Positions 27,184 through 35,900 of a DNA stretch of 64,000 nucleotides are shown here, piece after piece (positions within the stretch are counted from its first letter, which is position 1; every line of letters starts with the position of its first letter). Below the pieces are notes generated by a model. It did not search any database, was not told the DNA's origin, and worked only from the letters and a program-made list of their open reading frames with translations. The stretch is from assembly GCF_000246855.1 (NCBI RefSeq), contig NC_016609.1, forward strand, positions 8,878,744-8,942,743, read 5' to 3'. The stretch is from Niastella koreensis GR20-10. Lineage in GTDB: Bacteria; Bacteroidota; Bacteroidia; Chitinophagales; Chitinophagaceae. A program made the position numbers and the translations under genes.

Positions 27184-27236
27184 CCCTGAGCGGAGTCGAA
27201 GGGGCAGGCCAGCGCGTTGAGCGAAGTCGAAACGCG
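27184..27236. repeat. twin short repeats with conserved core and different complementary arms
   Basis: Two copies of the core GAGCGRAGTCGA lie side by side. The first (27184-27203) is flanked by CCCT and AGGG, the second (27213-27236) by CGCGTT and AACGCG. Each pair of arms is complementary although the arm sequences differ. The motif lies between two fucosidase genes, just after a stop codon. Similar short elements are familiar as dispersed repeats in many bacterial genomes, which I recall but could not check. Confidence 0.75.
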
Positions 27237-27268
27237 ACATAATTACATTAATATATAATCAGGAGCAA

Positions 27269-28732
27269 ATGACTTTCAGGAAAGGTTTTATCACAATCGC
27301 CATTGGAGCAACGGTTTCTCTTGGCTTTTTAGCGCCGCAGCTGAAAAAAGTAGATCCACCTGCACCGGCAGGACCCGTACCTACTGCCAACCAACTGGCC
27401 TGGCAACAGATGGAAACCAATGCCTTTGTGCATTTCACCATCAATACATTTACCGATCGCGAATGGGGCAAAGGCGACGAAAGTGAAAAATTATTTAACC
27501 CGGCTGGTACCGATGCCATGCAATGGGCGCGCGTGTTGAAAGAAACGGGTTTCAAAGAAATGATCCTTACCTGTAAACACCACGATGGATTTTGTTTATG
27601 GCCAACCAAATACACCGAACATTCTATAAAGAACAGTCCGTATAAAAACGGCAAAGGCGACATTGTAAAAGAAGCCTCCGATGCCTGTAAGAAATATGGG
27701 TTGAAGTTTGGAGTTTATATGTCGCCCTGGGACAGGAACCGGGCCGATTATGGTACGCCTGACTATGTTACTTATTATCGCAACCAGTTAAAGGAATTGT
27801 TCACCAATTACGGACCGGTTACCGAAATGTGGTTCGATGGCGCCAATGGCGGCGATGGTTATTATGGCGGCGCCAATGAAAAAAGAAAGATCGACGGCAG
27901 AACGTATTATGACTGGCCAACTACATTAGCGATGGTGCGGCAAATACAACCCAATGTTATTTTCTTTAGCGATGCCGGTCCCGGTGCACGTTGGGTAGGC
28001 AATGAAAGAGGCGAAGCCGGAGAAACCAACTGGAATACCATAACACCCGATACCTTATATGCAGGAAAGCCTGGGGTTGAAAAGCTGTTGAACGAAGGTT
28101 CGGAAGATGGTACCGCCTGGATCCCGGCCGAAGTGGATGTATCCATCCGGCCAGGTTGGTTCTATCATAAAAAAGAAGACTCCCTGGTAAAAACACCCGA
28201 GCAACTCTTTAATATATACCTCACTTCAGTGGGGCGCGGCTCGGTCTTGCTGTTGAATGTGCCACCCGATCAACGCGGTATTTTTAATGAAAGAGATGTA
28301 AAAGCGCTCTATGGTTTCCGAAACCTGCTGAACCGCGAATTTGGTAAAAATAAAGCGCTGGGTGCAACAATAACCGCTACCAACTACCGCGGTAAAGAAG
28401 GTGCCTATGCTGCATCTAATGCAATAGATAACAATCTTGATTCATATTGGGCTACAGATGATGGCGTAACTACTGCTTCGCTGGAAATAAATACCGGTAG
28501 GCTGCAAACCATCAAATATGTAATGCTGCAGGAGTATATCAGGTTGGGACAACGCGTAAAATCATTTACAGTAGAAGTGGAAGATAATGGCGGCTGGCAA
28601 CAGGTAGCGGCCGGCACCACCATTGGGTATAAACGCATTTTAAAACTAAACCCGGTAAAGGCCGGTAAAGTGCGGATAAATATTACGGCTTCAAAAGCCT
28701 GTCCGGTAATTTCCAATGTGGCAATTTATTAA
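27269..28732 (+). CDS. alpha-L-fucosidase, GH29 subfamily-B-like, with discoidin-type domain
   Basis: The 487-residue enzyme has an N-terminal hydrophobic segment (about 6-24) that may be a signal peptide. The GH29 barrel (about 40-345) contains NAFVHFTINTFTDREWG, KEMILTCKHHDGFCLW and the likely nucleophile Asp190 in EMWFDGANGG. That motif set is characteristic of GH29 subfamily B, whose members cleave alpha-1,3/4 fucose in Lewis-type structures. The C-terminal 130 residues form an F5/8 type C-like carbohydrate-binding module (AYAASNAIDNNLDSYWATDD). The start has an unusually good ribosome site, AGGAG, seven bases upstream. It lies 92 bp after the other GH29 and 28 bp before GH35. The family is firm; the subfamily is likely. 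Confidence 0.92.
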   Translation: MTFRKGFITIAIGATVSLGFLAPQLKKVDPPAPAGPVPTANQLAWQQMETNAFVHFTINTFTDREWGKGDESEKLFNPAGTDAMQWARVLKETGFKEMILTCKHHDGFCLWPTKYTEHSIKNSPYKNGKGDIVKEASDACKKYGLKFGVYMSPWDRNRADYGTPDYVTYYRNQLKELFTNYGPVTEMWFDGANGGDGYYGGANEKRKIDGRTYYDWPTTLAMVRQIQPNVIFFSDAGPGARWVGNERGEAGETNWNTITPDTLYAGKPGVEKLLNEGSEDGTAWIPAEVDVSIRPGWFYHKKEDSLVKTPEQLFNIYLTSVGRGSVLLLNVPPDQRGIFNERDVKALYGFRNLLNREFGKNKALGATITATNYRGKEGAYAASNAIDNNLDSYWATDDGVTTASLEINTGRLQTIKYVMLQEYIRLGQRVKSFTVEVEDNGGWQQVAAGTTIGYKRILKLNPVKAGKVRINITASKACPVISNVAIY

Positions 28733-28760
28733 TAACAATTACAATCAGTAGTAACATCGT

Positions 28761-30620
28761 ATGGGCATTAATAAAAGATGGGTAAGTGGTTTACTGGGTA
28801 TTTTGTTCACCGGTACTGTTATAGCGCAAGGCAATCATACGTTTGAAATAAAAGATGGACAATTTGTTTACGATAGCAAACCAGTTCAGATCCATTCGGG
28901 CGAAATGCATTATGCCCGCATTCCGGCGCCTTACTGGCGGCACCGGTTACAAATGATAAAAGCAATGGGGCTGAACACCGTGGCCACCTATGTGTTCTGG
29001 AATTATCATAACCCATCGCCGGGTGTGTGGGATTTTACCACTGGCAGCCACAACATCAGGGAGTTCCTGCGCATTGCCAGGGAAGAAGGTATGTTTGTAA
29101 TTCTGCGGCCCGGTCCTTATGCTTGTGCTGAATGGGAATTTGGCGGATATCCCTGGTGGTTGTTAAAAGATACCAGTCTGGTTATTAGAGCATACAATCA
29201 ACCTTTTTTAGATTCCTGCAAAACCTACATCAACAAACTGGCCGAACAGGTAAAAGACCAACTGGTAAGTAAGGGTGGTCCCATTATTATGGTGCAGGTG
29301 GAAAATGAATTTGGGTCTTATGTAGCTCAACGAAAAGATATTCCTTTGGCTGAGCACCAGCGGTATAACGAAGCCATCCATCAATTACTGATCAAATCCG
29401 GGTTAACCGGTCCGTTCTTTACCTCAGATGGCAGCTGGTTGTTTGATGGTGGTTCCTTACCAGGGGTGTTACCTGCAGCCAATGGCGAAGGCGATGTAGA
29501 GAACCTGAAAAAACAGGTGAACAAATACCATAACAACCAGGGGCCGTATATGGTAGCGGAATACTATCCCGGCTGGTTACATCATTGGACGGAACCTTTC
29601 CCGAACATTCCTGCCAAACAGGTTACGGATCAGTTGGAAATATACCTGAAGGGCGATGTCAACTTCAACGTATACATGGTGCATGGCGGCACCAACTTTG
29701 CCTTTACATCCGGCGCCAATTACGACAAGGACCACGACATTCAACCCGACCTTACTACGTATGATTATGATGCACCCATTAGCGAACCGGGCTGGGCTAC
29801 ACCCAAATACCTGGCGGTACGGGAGCTGATGAAACAATATGTAAAATATCCTGTTCCGGAAATTCCTGCTCAAATACCCGTAATAACGCTGCCACCGATT
29901 CAATTAAGCAAGTCGATGGATTTGTTTGACTGGAAGAAAACCATAAAGCCGGTTGTAGCAGACACTCCTTTAACCTTTGAAGCATTGAACCAGGGACATG
30001 GGTATGTGCTGTACAGCAAAAAGTTCGGTCAGGCGGTTCAGGGTATATTACAGATAAACGGGTTGCGCGATTATGCCGTGGTGTATGTGGATGGGAAGAA
30101 CGTGGCGGTGCTGAACCGAGTGAATAAACATTACACGGCTACTGTAGAAATTGCGGCTAACAGTACGCTGGATATCCTGGTAGAGAATATGGGCCGTATT
30201 AATTATGGCAGTGAGATCGTACATAATAACAAGGGCATCATATCACCGGTGTTGATTAATGAGAAGGCTATTACCGGTAACTGGAATATGTACAAGCTGC
30301 CATTTACCCAACAGCCTGTTGTAAATACAGGCAAACAAAAAGAAGGAAAAGCAGCGTTGTACAGCGGGACCTTCACCGTAACCAAACCCGGTGATGTATT
30401 TTTAGACATGCACAGTTGGGGCAAAGGCATCATTTTTGTAAACGGCCACAACCTTGGCCGCTACTGGCAGGTTGGTCCGCAACAAACTTTATACTTACCT
30501 GGTTGCTGGCTAAAGACCGGAACGAATAACATAGTGGTATTCGAGCAATTGAATGTGGGGATAAAGCCGGAGATTCCTACTGTGATGAAGCCGTTGTTAA
30601 AGGAGTTGAAGAGTGAGTAA
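28761..30620 (+). CDS. secreted beta-galactosidase, GH35
   Basis: The 619-residue enzyme has a signal peptide (about 1-23) and a GH35 barrel (about 28-350). SGEMHYARIPAPYWRHRL is the substrate-entry signature, the acid/base is Glu183 in VENEFGSY and the nucleophile Glu267 in VAEYYPGW. Two C-terminal jelly-roll domains follow, ending with NGHNLGRYWQVGPQQTLY, typical of the family. GH35 members often cleave beta-1,3-linked galactose. This would suit Lewis-a type ends together with the subfamily-B fucosidase 28 bp upstream, but that is an inference. The motifs are complete, so the family call is very secure. Confidence 0.96.
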   Translation: MGINKRWVSGLLGILFTGTVIAQGNHTFEIKDGQFVYDSKPVQIHSGEMHYARIPAPYWRHRLQMIKAMGLNTVATYVFWNYHNPSPGVWDFTTGSHNIREFLRIAREEGMFVILRPGPYACAEWEFGGYPWWLLKDTSLVIRAYNQPFLDSCKTYINKLAEQVKDQLVSKGGPIIMVQVENEFGSYVAQRKDIPLAEHQRYNEAIHQLLIKSGLTGPFFTSDGSWLFDGGSLPGVLPAANGEGDVENLKKQVNKYHNNQGPYMVAEYYPGWLHHWTEPFPNIPAKQVTDQLEIYLKGDVNFNVYMVHGGTNFAFTSGANYDKDHDIQPDLTTYDYDAPISEPGWATPKYLAVRELMKQYVKYPVPEIPAQIPVITLPPIQLSKSMDLFDWKKTIKPVVADTPLTFEALNQGHGYVLYSKKFGQAVQGILQINGLRDYAVVYVDGKNVAVLNRVNKHYTATVEIAANSTLDILVENMGRINYGSEIVHNNKGIISPVLINEKAITGNWNMYKLPFTQQPVVNTGKQKEGKAALYSGTFTVTKPGDVFLDMHSWGKGIIFVNGHNLGRYWQVGPQQTLYLPGCWLKTGTNNIVVFEQLNVGIKPEIPTVMKPLLKELKSE

Positions 30621-30746
30621 AGAGGCAGGCTGCAAGCCTCAAGCTGTAAGCAAATACACCGCAACGCGGAACAAAGAACTTAGAACAAAGAACGCTAAAC
30701 CTGGAACCTGAAACCAGCGACTTGAAACCAACTAACATCTTTCATT
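30621..30746. repeat. spacer of degenerate short words
   Basis: The 126-bp spacer between GH35 and GH3 consists of loosely repeated words (CAAGCTGTAAGC, then AACAAAGAACTTAGAACAAAG, then ACCTGGAACCTGAAACC). It includes a CCGCAACGCGG remnant of the small palindrome seen at 51382-51394. No gene or terminator is recognised. Confidence 0.5.
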
Positions 30747-32903
30747 ATGAATAAACTTCTTCAGTTTTTGTTAAGCTGCTTTATAGTAATAAATACTCAG
30801 GCACAAACCAGCGTATTTAGAAACCCTCAGCAACCCATGGAAGCCCGGGTGAACGACCTGTTGCATCAGTTGACCCTGCCCGAAAAGATCTCATTGCTGG
30901 GCTATCGCAGCAAAGAAGTAGAACGGTTGGGTATTCCTGCTTACAACTGGTGGAACGAAGCCCTGCATGGCGTGGCAAGAGCAGGTGTGGCAACCGTGTT
31001 TCCACAAGCCATTGGTATGGCTGCTACCTTCAACGATGACTTATTAAAAGAAGCCGCTACTGTTATCTCCACAGAAGCCCGTGCCAAATACAATTTATCA
31101 CTGGCGCAGGGGCGTCACTTGCAATACATGGGTTTAACCTTCTGGTCGCCCAATATCAATATCTTTCGCGATCCACGCTGGGGGCGCGGACAGGAAACCT
31201 ATGGCGAAGATCCATTTCTTACGGCACACATGGGAACCGCCTTTGTAAAAGGTTTGCAGGGCAACGATCCCCGCTATTTAAAAGCATCGGCCTGTGCCAA
31301 ACACTTTGCCGTGCACAGCGGACCAGAGAATGGCCGCCATACTTTCAATGCCATTGTTGATGAGAAAGACCTGCGGGAAACATATCTCTATGCCTTTCAT
31401 GCGCTGGTTGATGCGGGCGTGGAATCGGTGATGTGCGCCTATAACCGCGTGAATGACCAGCCCTGCTGCAGTGGTAATTTTTTATTGAACAGCATCCTGC
31501 GTAATGAATGGAAATTTAAAGGTCACGTTGTAACTGACTGCGGGGCGCTGGATGATATTTTTATGCGGCACAAGGTGATGCCTTCAGGCGTTGAAGTGGC
31601 AGCCGCCGCCATCAAGGCCGGCGTAAACCTCGATTGTTCAAACGTGTTACAAAAAGATGTAGAGAAAGCGGTAGAACAAAAACTGTTAAACGAAAAAGAT
31701 ATCGACAGCTCACTGGCGCATCTGCTGCGCACCCAAATAAAACTTGGTTTTTATGATGATCCAACAGCCAATCCGTTTTATAAATACGGCGCCGATAGTG
31801 TAGCCAATACAGCGCATGCAACTCTTGCCCGGGCCATGGCACAGCAAAGCATGGTGTTGTTGAAGAATAGCAACCAGTTATTACCGCTGGATAAAAAGAA
31901 ATATCCTGCCATTATGGTGGTGGGTACCAATTCCGCTTCCATGGATGCTTTGTTGGGTAACTATCATGGAGTGAGCAATCGCGCGGTAAGTTTTGTAGAA
32001 GGCATTACCAACGCAGTAGATGCCGGTACCCGGGTAGAATATGACCAGGGCAGCGATTACAATGATACCACGCATTTCGGCGGCATCTGGGCTGCGGGCA
32101 ATGCCGATATTACAGTAGCTGTAATAGGACTAACGCCCGTGTATGAAGGCGAGGAAGGCGATGCCTTTCTGGCTGCCAAAGGCGGCGACAAACCCGACAT
32201 GAGTTTACCGGCGGCGCATATCGCTTTTATGAAAGCGTTGCGTAAAGCCAATAAGAAACCCATCATCGCGGTAATTACTGCTGGTAGTGCGGTGGACATT
32301 TCTGCCATAGAACCTTATGCCGATGCCATCCTGCTGGCCTGGTATCCCGGTGAACAGGGTGGTAATGCACTGGCTGATATCCTGTTTGGAAAGGTATCAC
32401 CAGCCGGTCGCCTGCCCGTAACTTTTTACCAGTCATTTGCCGATGTGCCTGCTTATGACAATTATGCCATGAAAGGCAGAACGTACCGTTACTTCAATGG
32501 GAAGGTGCAATATCCTTTCGGGTATGGATTAAGTTATACCTCTTTTGCCTATGAGTGGCAGCAGATGCCTGCGAACATCCGCACGGCCAAAGACAGCGTT
32601 TCTTTTTCTATAAAAGTAAAGAACACCGGCAGCATGGATGGCGATGAGGTGGTGCAGGTATATGTTGAATACCCGGCTGTAGAGCGCATGCCGTTGAAAG
32701 AACTGAAAGCATTCAAACGCGTGCATGTAAAAGCGGGTGGCGAGGAAACTGTACAATTAACTATTCCTGCTTCTGATCTGCAGAAATGGGACCTGGCCAC
32801 CAGCAGCTGGAAATTATACCCCGGCTCGTATAACATATTTGCCGGTGGCAATTCAACTGATAAGAAGATTGTTGCTACAATTAAGGCAGGTGGAAAGAAA
32901 TGA
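30747..32903 (+). CDS. secreted GH3 beta-glycosidase (beta-xylosidase/beta-glucosidase type)
   Basis: The 718-residue enzyme has a signal peptide (about 1-20), a GH3 N-terminal barrel (about 40-335) with YNWWNEALHGVAR and KHFAVHSGPENGRH, and the nucleophile Asp264 in VVTDCGALDD. The GH3 C-terminal domain (about 370-590) and a fibronectin-III-like domain (about 630-710) follow. The NWWNEALHGV and TDCGA motifs resemble the beta-xylosidase branch of GH3 rather than NagZ-type enzymes, but GH3 activities overlap and glucosidase is possible. It lies between GH35 and GH2 in the same operon. If it is a xylosidase, it would fit removal of beta-1,2-xylose from plant N-glycans. The family is firm. Confidence 0.94.
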   Translation: MNKLLQFLLSCFIVINTQAQTSVFRNPQQPMEARVNDLLHQLTLPEKISLLGYRSKEVERLGIPAYNWWNEALHGVARAGVATVFPQAIGMAATFNDDLLKEAATVISTEARAKYNLSLAQGRHLQYMGLTFWSPNINIFRDPRWGRGQETYGEDPFLTAHMGTAFVKGLQGNDPRYLKASACAKHFAVHSGPENGRHTFNAIVDEKDLRETYLYAFHALVDAGVESVMCAYNRVNDQPCCSGNFLLNSILRNEWKFKGHVVTDCGALDDIFMRHKVMPSGVEVAAAAIKAGVNLDCSNVLQKDVEKAVEQKLLNEKDIDSSLAHLLRTQIKLGFYDDPTANPFYKYGADSVANTAHATLARAMAQQSMVLLKNSNQLLPLDKKKYPAIMVVGTNSASMDALLGNYHGVSNRAVSFVEGITNAVDAGTRVEYDQGSDYNDTTHFGGIWAAGNADITVAVIGLTPVYEGEEGDAFLAAKGGDKPDMSLPAAHIAFMKALRKANKKPIIAVITAGSAVDISAIEPYADAILLAWYPGEQGGNALADILFGKVSPAGRLPVTFYQSFADVPAYDNYAMKGRTYRYFNGKVQYPFGYGLSYTSFAYEWQQMPANIRTAKDSVSFSIKVKNTGSMDGDEVVQVYVEYPAVERMPLKELKAFKRVHVKAGGEETVQLTIPASDLQKWDLATSSWKLYPGSYNIFAGGNSTDKKIVATIKAGGKK

Positions 32904-33051
32904 AGAATGAAGAATGAAGAATTAAGAACAGAGAAATGAGAAGGGAAAACAAATATTGAATGTCGAATATTGAATGTTGAAGTTTGAGAACAGGACTGAA
33001 AGCTCGCGAATCCTTTCACGTTTGACGTTTCACGACTAAAGAAATTGCAAC
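32904..33051. repeat. spacer of degenerate short words
   Basis: The spacer begins with GAAGAAT words repeated three times (32904-32925). It continues with GAATATTGAATGTTGAA words and ends with TTTCACGTTTGACGTTTCACG. No gene, promoter or terminator can be supported. Confidence 0.5.
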
Positions 33052-35667
33052 ATGAGAAAACTAAGCTTGTTAATATTATTGGGGATTGTAGTTAATCAAA
33101 CAGCTACAAGCCAAACCCGCTACGAACTAAACACCGGTTGGGTATGTTCACCCATTGGGTCGGTAAAGGCAACTGGTGACAAGATCTCTGCGCCATCTTA
33201 TTCCATAAAAGGCTGGATGCCGGCCACCGTGCCCGGCACAGTGCTCACCACATTGCTGGATAATAAAAAAGTGCCCGATCCTTTTTATGGCATGAACAAT
33301 GAAAAGATCCCCGACATTTATAAAACCGGTCGTGACCAGTATACCTATTGGTTTGTAAAAGATTTTACCGAAAAAGCACCGGGTAACGACCAGGTATGGT
33401 TGCAATTCAGAGGTGTAAATTACAGCTGTGATGTTTTTTTGAATGGCAAACAATTGAACAGTGCCCGTCACTACGGCATGTTCCTGCGGCAATCATACAA
33501 CATCACCAAACTGCTGAACAGCAATGGTACTAACCGCCTGGCGGTAATTGTATATCCCATCGACCCGGTTGGTAATCCCAATGGCGGGCAGGGGGGCGAT
33601 GGCACCATTGCCCGCAACGTATCACACCAGTATGTAGCCGGGTGGGACTGGATTCAACCCATGCGGGATCGCAATACCGGCATCTGGGACAAAGTATACA
33701 TTGAAAGAACCGGTGGCGTAAATATCAAAAACCCGCATGTGGTTACTATGGTGCCGGGTGTGCGTAAAGTGGAAGGACCACAAGCGCCGGCCCAGATCAT
33801 GGCCAGTGCAGAACTGGAGAACCCTACCGCAACTAAGAAAGAAGGCGTGCTGCAATACCAGATAGATGGCCAGGTAATAAAACAACCAGTGAGTATAGAA
33901 CCGGGTACAGTGAAAGAAGTAACGCTGCCAATGTACCAGCTCAGCAACCCAAAGCTCTGGTGGCCCAATGGCTACGGTCCGCAGAATTTATATACTTTTA
34001 AGTTTCAATTCCTGGAAGCAGGGCAAACGGTTACCGATGAAGAAACGGTAACAACCGGGGTACGTGAAATTCAGGCAACCTGGAATACAGCCACCCGCAG
34101 CAAACAAATAGCGGTAAACGGACAAAAGATCTTTATCAAAGGTGGCAACTGGATCATTTCCGATGCTATGCTGCGTTTCACCGATCTGCGCTACGATGCC
34201 GAAGTGCGTTATCACCGCGATATGAACCTCAACCTCATCCGTGTGTGGGGTGGGGCGCTCATCGAGCGGCCGGAATTCTTCAATGCCTGCGATAAGTATG
34301 GCATGCTCGTGATGCAGGATTTCTGGATGTCGGGCGATTGCAACGGCCGTTGGGTAGACCCTGCGAAATCGGAAGATCAATGGACACGCAGAAAATACCC
34401 CGACGATCATACGCTGTTCCTGAATTCGGTGGCCGACCAGGTAAAACTGGTGCGTAACCATCCTTCCCTCGCCATCTGGTGTGGCGGCAACGAGATCACC
34501 CCGCCCGAAGATATTCTGCGACCTATGAAGGATTCCATTTTGCCAGCATTGGATGGCACCCGCTGGTTTGTAGATTATTCCAACAGTGATGAGATGTCGT
34601 TAAATACGCTGGGTGGTAATGGCGACGGACCATATGGCATTCAAGATCCTGTTACTTTCTGGGAACATCGTACTTTCCCATTCAATTCAGAAGTAGGATC
34701 AGTAGGAGTAGGTGATTATGAATCCCTGAAGCGTTTTATGCCGGCGGAGAACATGCAGGTGCCGCAATATCCTTCCAACAAAGTTGATCCTGTTTGGGAC
34801 TATCATAAATACATTGGTTACAACCAGTACATCGATCCCTATGGCGCGGCAAAAGACGTAGCCGATTTTTCCAAAAAAGCGCAACTGGTAAATTACGATC
34901 AGTACCGCGCCCTGGCTGAAGGCTTTAGTAACCATATGTGGGACTGGTATACCGGGTTCATCATCTGGAAAACCCAAAATCCCTGGACAGCCTTACGCGG
35001 ACAGATGTATGATTATTACCTTGATCCCAATGCCTGTTTGTTTGGGTTGCGTAATGGCAGCGAACCGGTGCATGTGATGTGCAATCCCACTGATGGCATG
35101 GTTACTATAGTGAACAACAGTTTTGAAGAGCAAAGGAACCTGATGCTGACCGTGCATTTTTACGATCTGAATGGTAAAGACAGTTTTGTTACCCAGGTAT
35201 TCGCCTATATAGAGCCAACATCGATAAAACGAATCTTATCGGTAAAAGAACTGGCAGGCAAGCTGGCAAAAGACAAAGGTGTGTTCCTTTCCCTGCAATT
35301 ACTCGATGAAAAAAAGCAGGTAATAAGCGATAACTGTTACTGGCTGCCCGATGCCAACGGTAATTATTCCGGTTTGCAGTCAATGGCGCCGGCAACATTG
35401 AAAATAAAAGCTACCCAAACGGGCAAAGGAAAAATAACCGTAACGCTCACCAATGCAGTGAACAATCCGGTTGCCTTCTTTAACCGGGTAACCCTGCTCG
35501 ATGCCAAAACAAAAAGCCGGGTGATGCCGGTGTTCTATAGCGATAACTATTTCTCTGTATTACCCGGGGCCGAAAAGACGATCACCGTAGAATCTGACAA
35601 TTCTAATCCACTTCTAATCTCTATAGAGGGATGGAATGTTACTCAACTTGCGGTACCGGTTTTATAG
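33052..35667 (+). CDS. secreted GH2 enzyme, beta-mannosidase / exo-beta-glucosaminidase type
   Basis: The 871-residue enzyme has a signal peptide (about 1-20), a GH2 sugar-binding domain (about 25-220, with GWDWIQPMRDRNTGIWDKV) and an immunoglobulin-like domain (about 225-340). The TIM barrel (about 345-640) carries the acid/base Glu481 in WCGGNEI and the probable nucleophile Glu547 in FNSEVGSVG. Two further sandwich domains follow. The NTGIWD and GGALIERPEFF motifs place it with exo-beta-glucosaminidases and the plant mannosylglycoprotein endo-beta-mannosidases rather than with LacZ. The second group cleaves the Man-beta-1,4-GlcNAc bond of N-glycans, which would complete the enzyme set of this operon. 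The family is firm; the specificity is inferred. Confidence 0.93.
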   Translation: MRKLSLLILLGIVVNQTATSQTRYELNTGWVCSPIGSVKATGDKISAPSYSIKGWMPATVPGTVLTTLLDNKKVPDPFYGMNNEKIPDIYKTGRDQYTYWFVKDFTEKAPGNDQVWLQFRGVNYSCDVFLNGKQLNSARHYGMFLRQSYNITKLLNSNGTNRLAVIVYPIDPVGNPNGGQGGDGTIARNVSHQYVAGWDWIQPMRDRNTGIWDKVYIERTGGVNIKNPHVVTMVPGVRKVEGPQAPAQIMASAELENPTATKKEGVLQYQIDGQVIKQPVSIEPGTVKEVTLPMYQLSNPKLWWPNGYGPQNLYTFKFQFLEAGQTVTDEETVTTGVREIQATWNTATRSKQIAVNGQKIFIKGGNWIISDAMLRFTDLRYDAEVRYHRDMNLNLIRVWGGALIERPEFFNACDKYGMLVMQDFWMSGDCNGRWVDPAKSEDQWTRRKYPDDHTLFLNSVADQVKLVRNHPSLAIWCGGNEITPPEDILRPMKDSILPALDGTRWFVDYSNSDEMSLNTLGGNGDGPYGIQDPVTFWEHRTFPFNSEVGSVGVGDYESLKRFMPAENMQVPQYPSNKVDPVWDYHKYIGYNQYIDPYGAAKDVADFSKKAQLVNYDQYRALAEGFSNHMWDWYTGFIIWKTQNPWTALRGQMYDYYLDPNACLFGLRNGSEPVHVMCNPTDGMVTIVNNSFEEQRNLMLTVHFYDLNGKDSFVTQVFAYIEPTSIKRILSVKELAGKLAKDKGVFLSLQLLDEKKQVISDNCYWLPDANGNYSGLQSMAPATLKIKATQTGKGKITVTLTNAVNNPVAFFNRVTLLDAKTKSRVMPVFYSDNYFSVLPGAEKTITVESDNSNPLLISIEGWNVTQLAVPVL

Positions 35668-35684
35668 TTTCAGGTTGCCGGTTA

Positions 35685-35767
35685 CCGGTTACCAGTCACC
35701 AGGAAGGCAGGCTATGTCTAATAGCGGGTTACGAATGGAAACCCGGAAACCGGAAACTGGTAACCGG
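35685..35767. repeat. inverted repeat of CCGGTTACC words
   Basis: CCGGTTACCAGT (35685-35696) and its exact reverse complement (35756-35767) stand 59 bases apart after the GH2 stop. Additional CCGGTTACC and GGAAACCGG words surround them. The structure resembles the spacer hairpin at 8098-8203 but with different words. No gene is seen between 35668 and 35900. Confidence 0.7.
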
Positions 35768-35900
35768 CGACATTTCCTGGGAGGATTGCTATTGCCAATT
35801 GCCTGCCCTGCCTGCAACCGGTATAAGGTATTCCCCGTCTAATAAATTGCAGATATTTACTATTTTACAAACCAATCTGCAATAAACCCCCATATATAAT

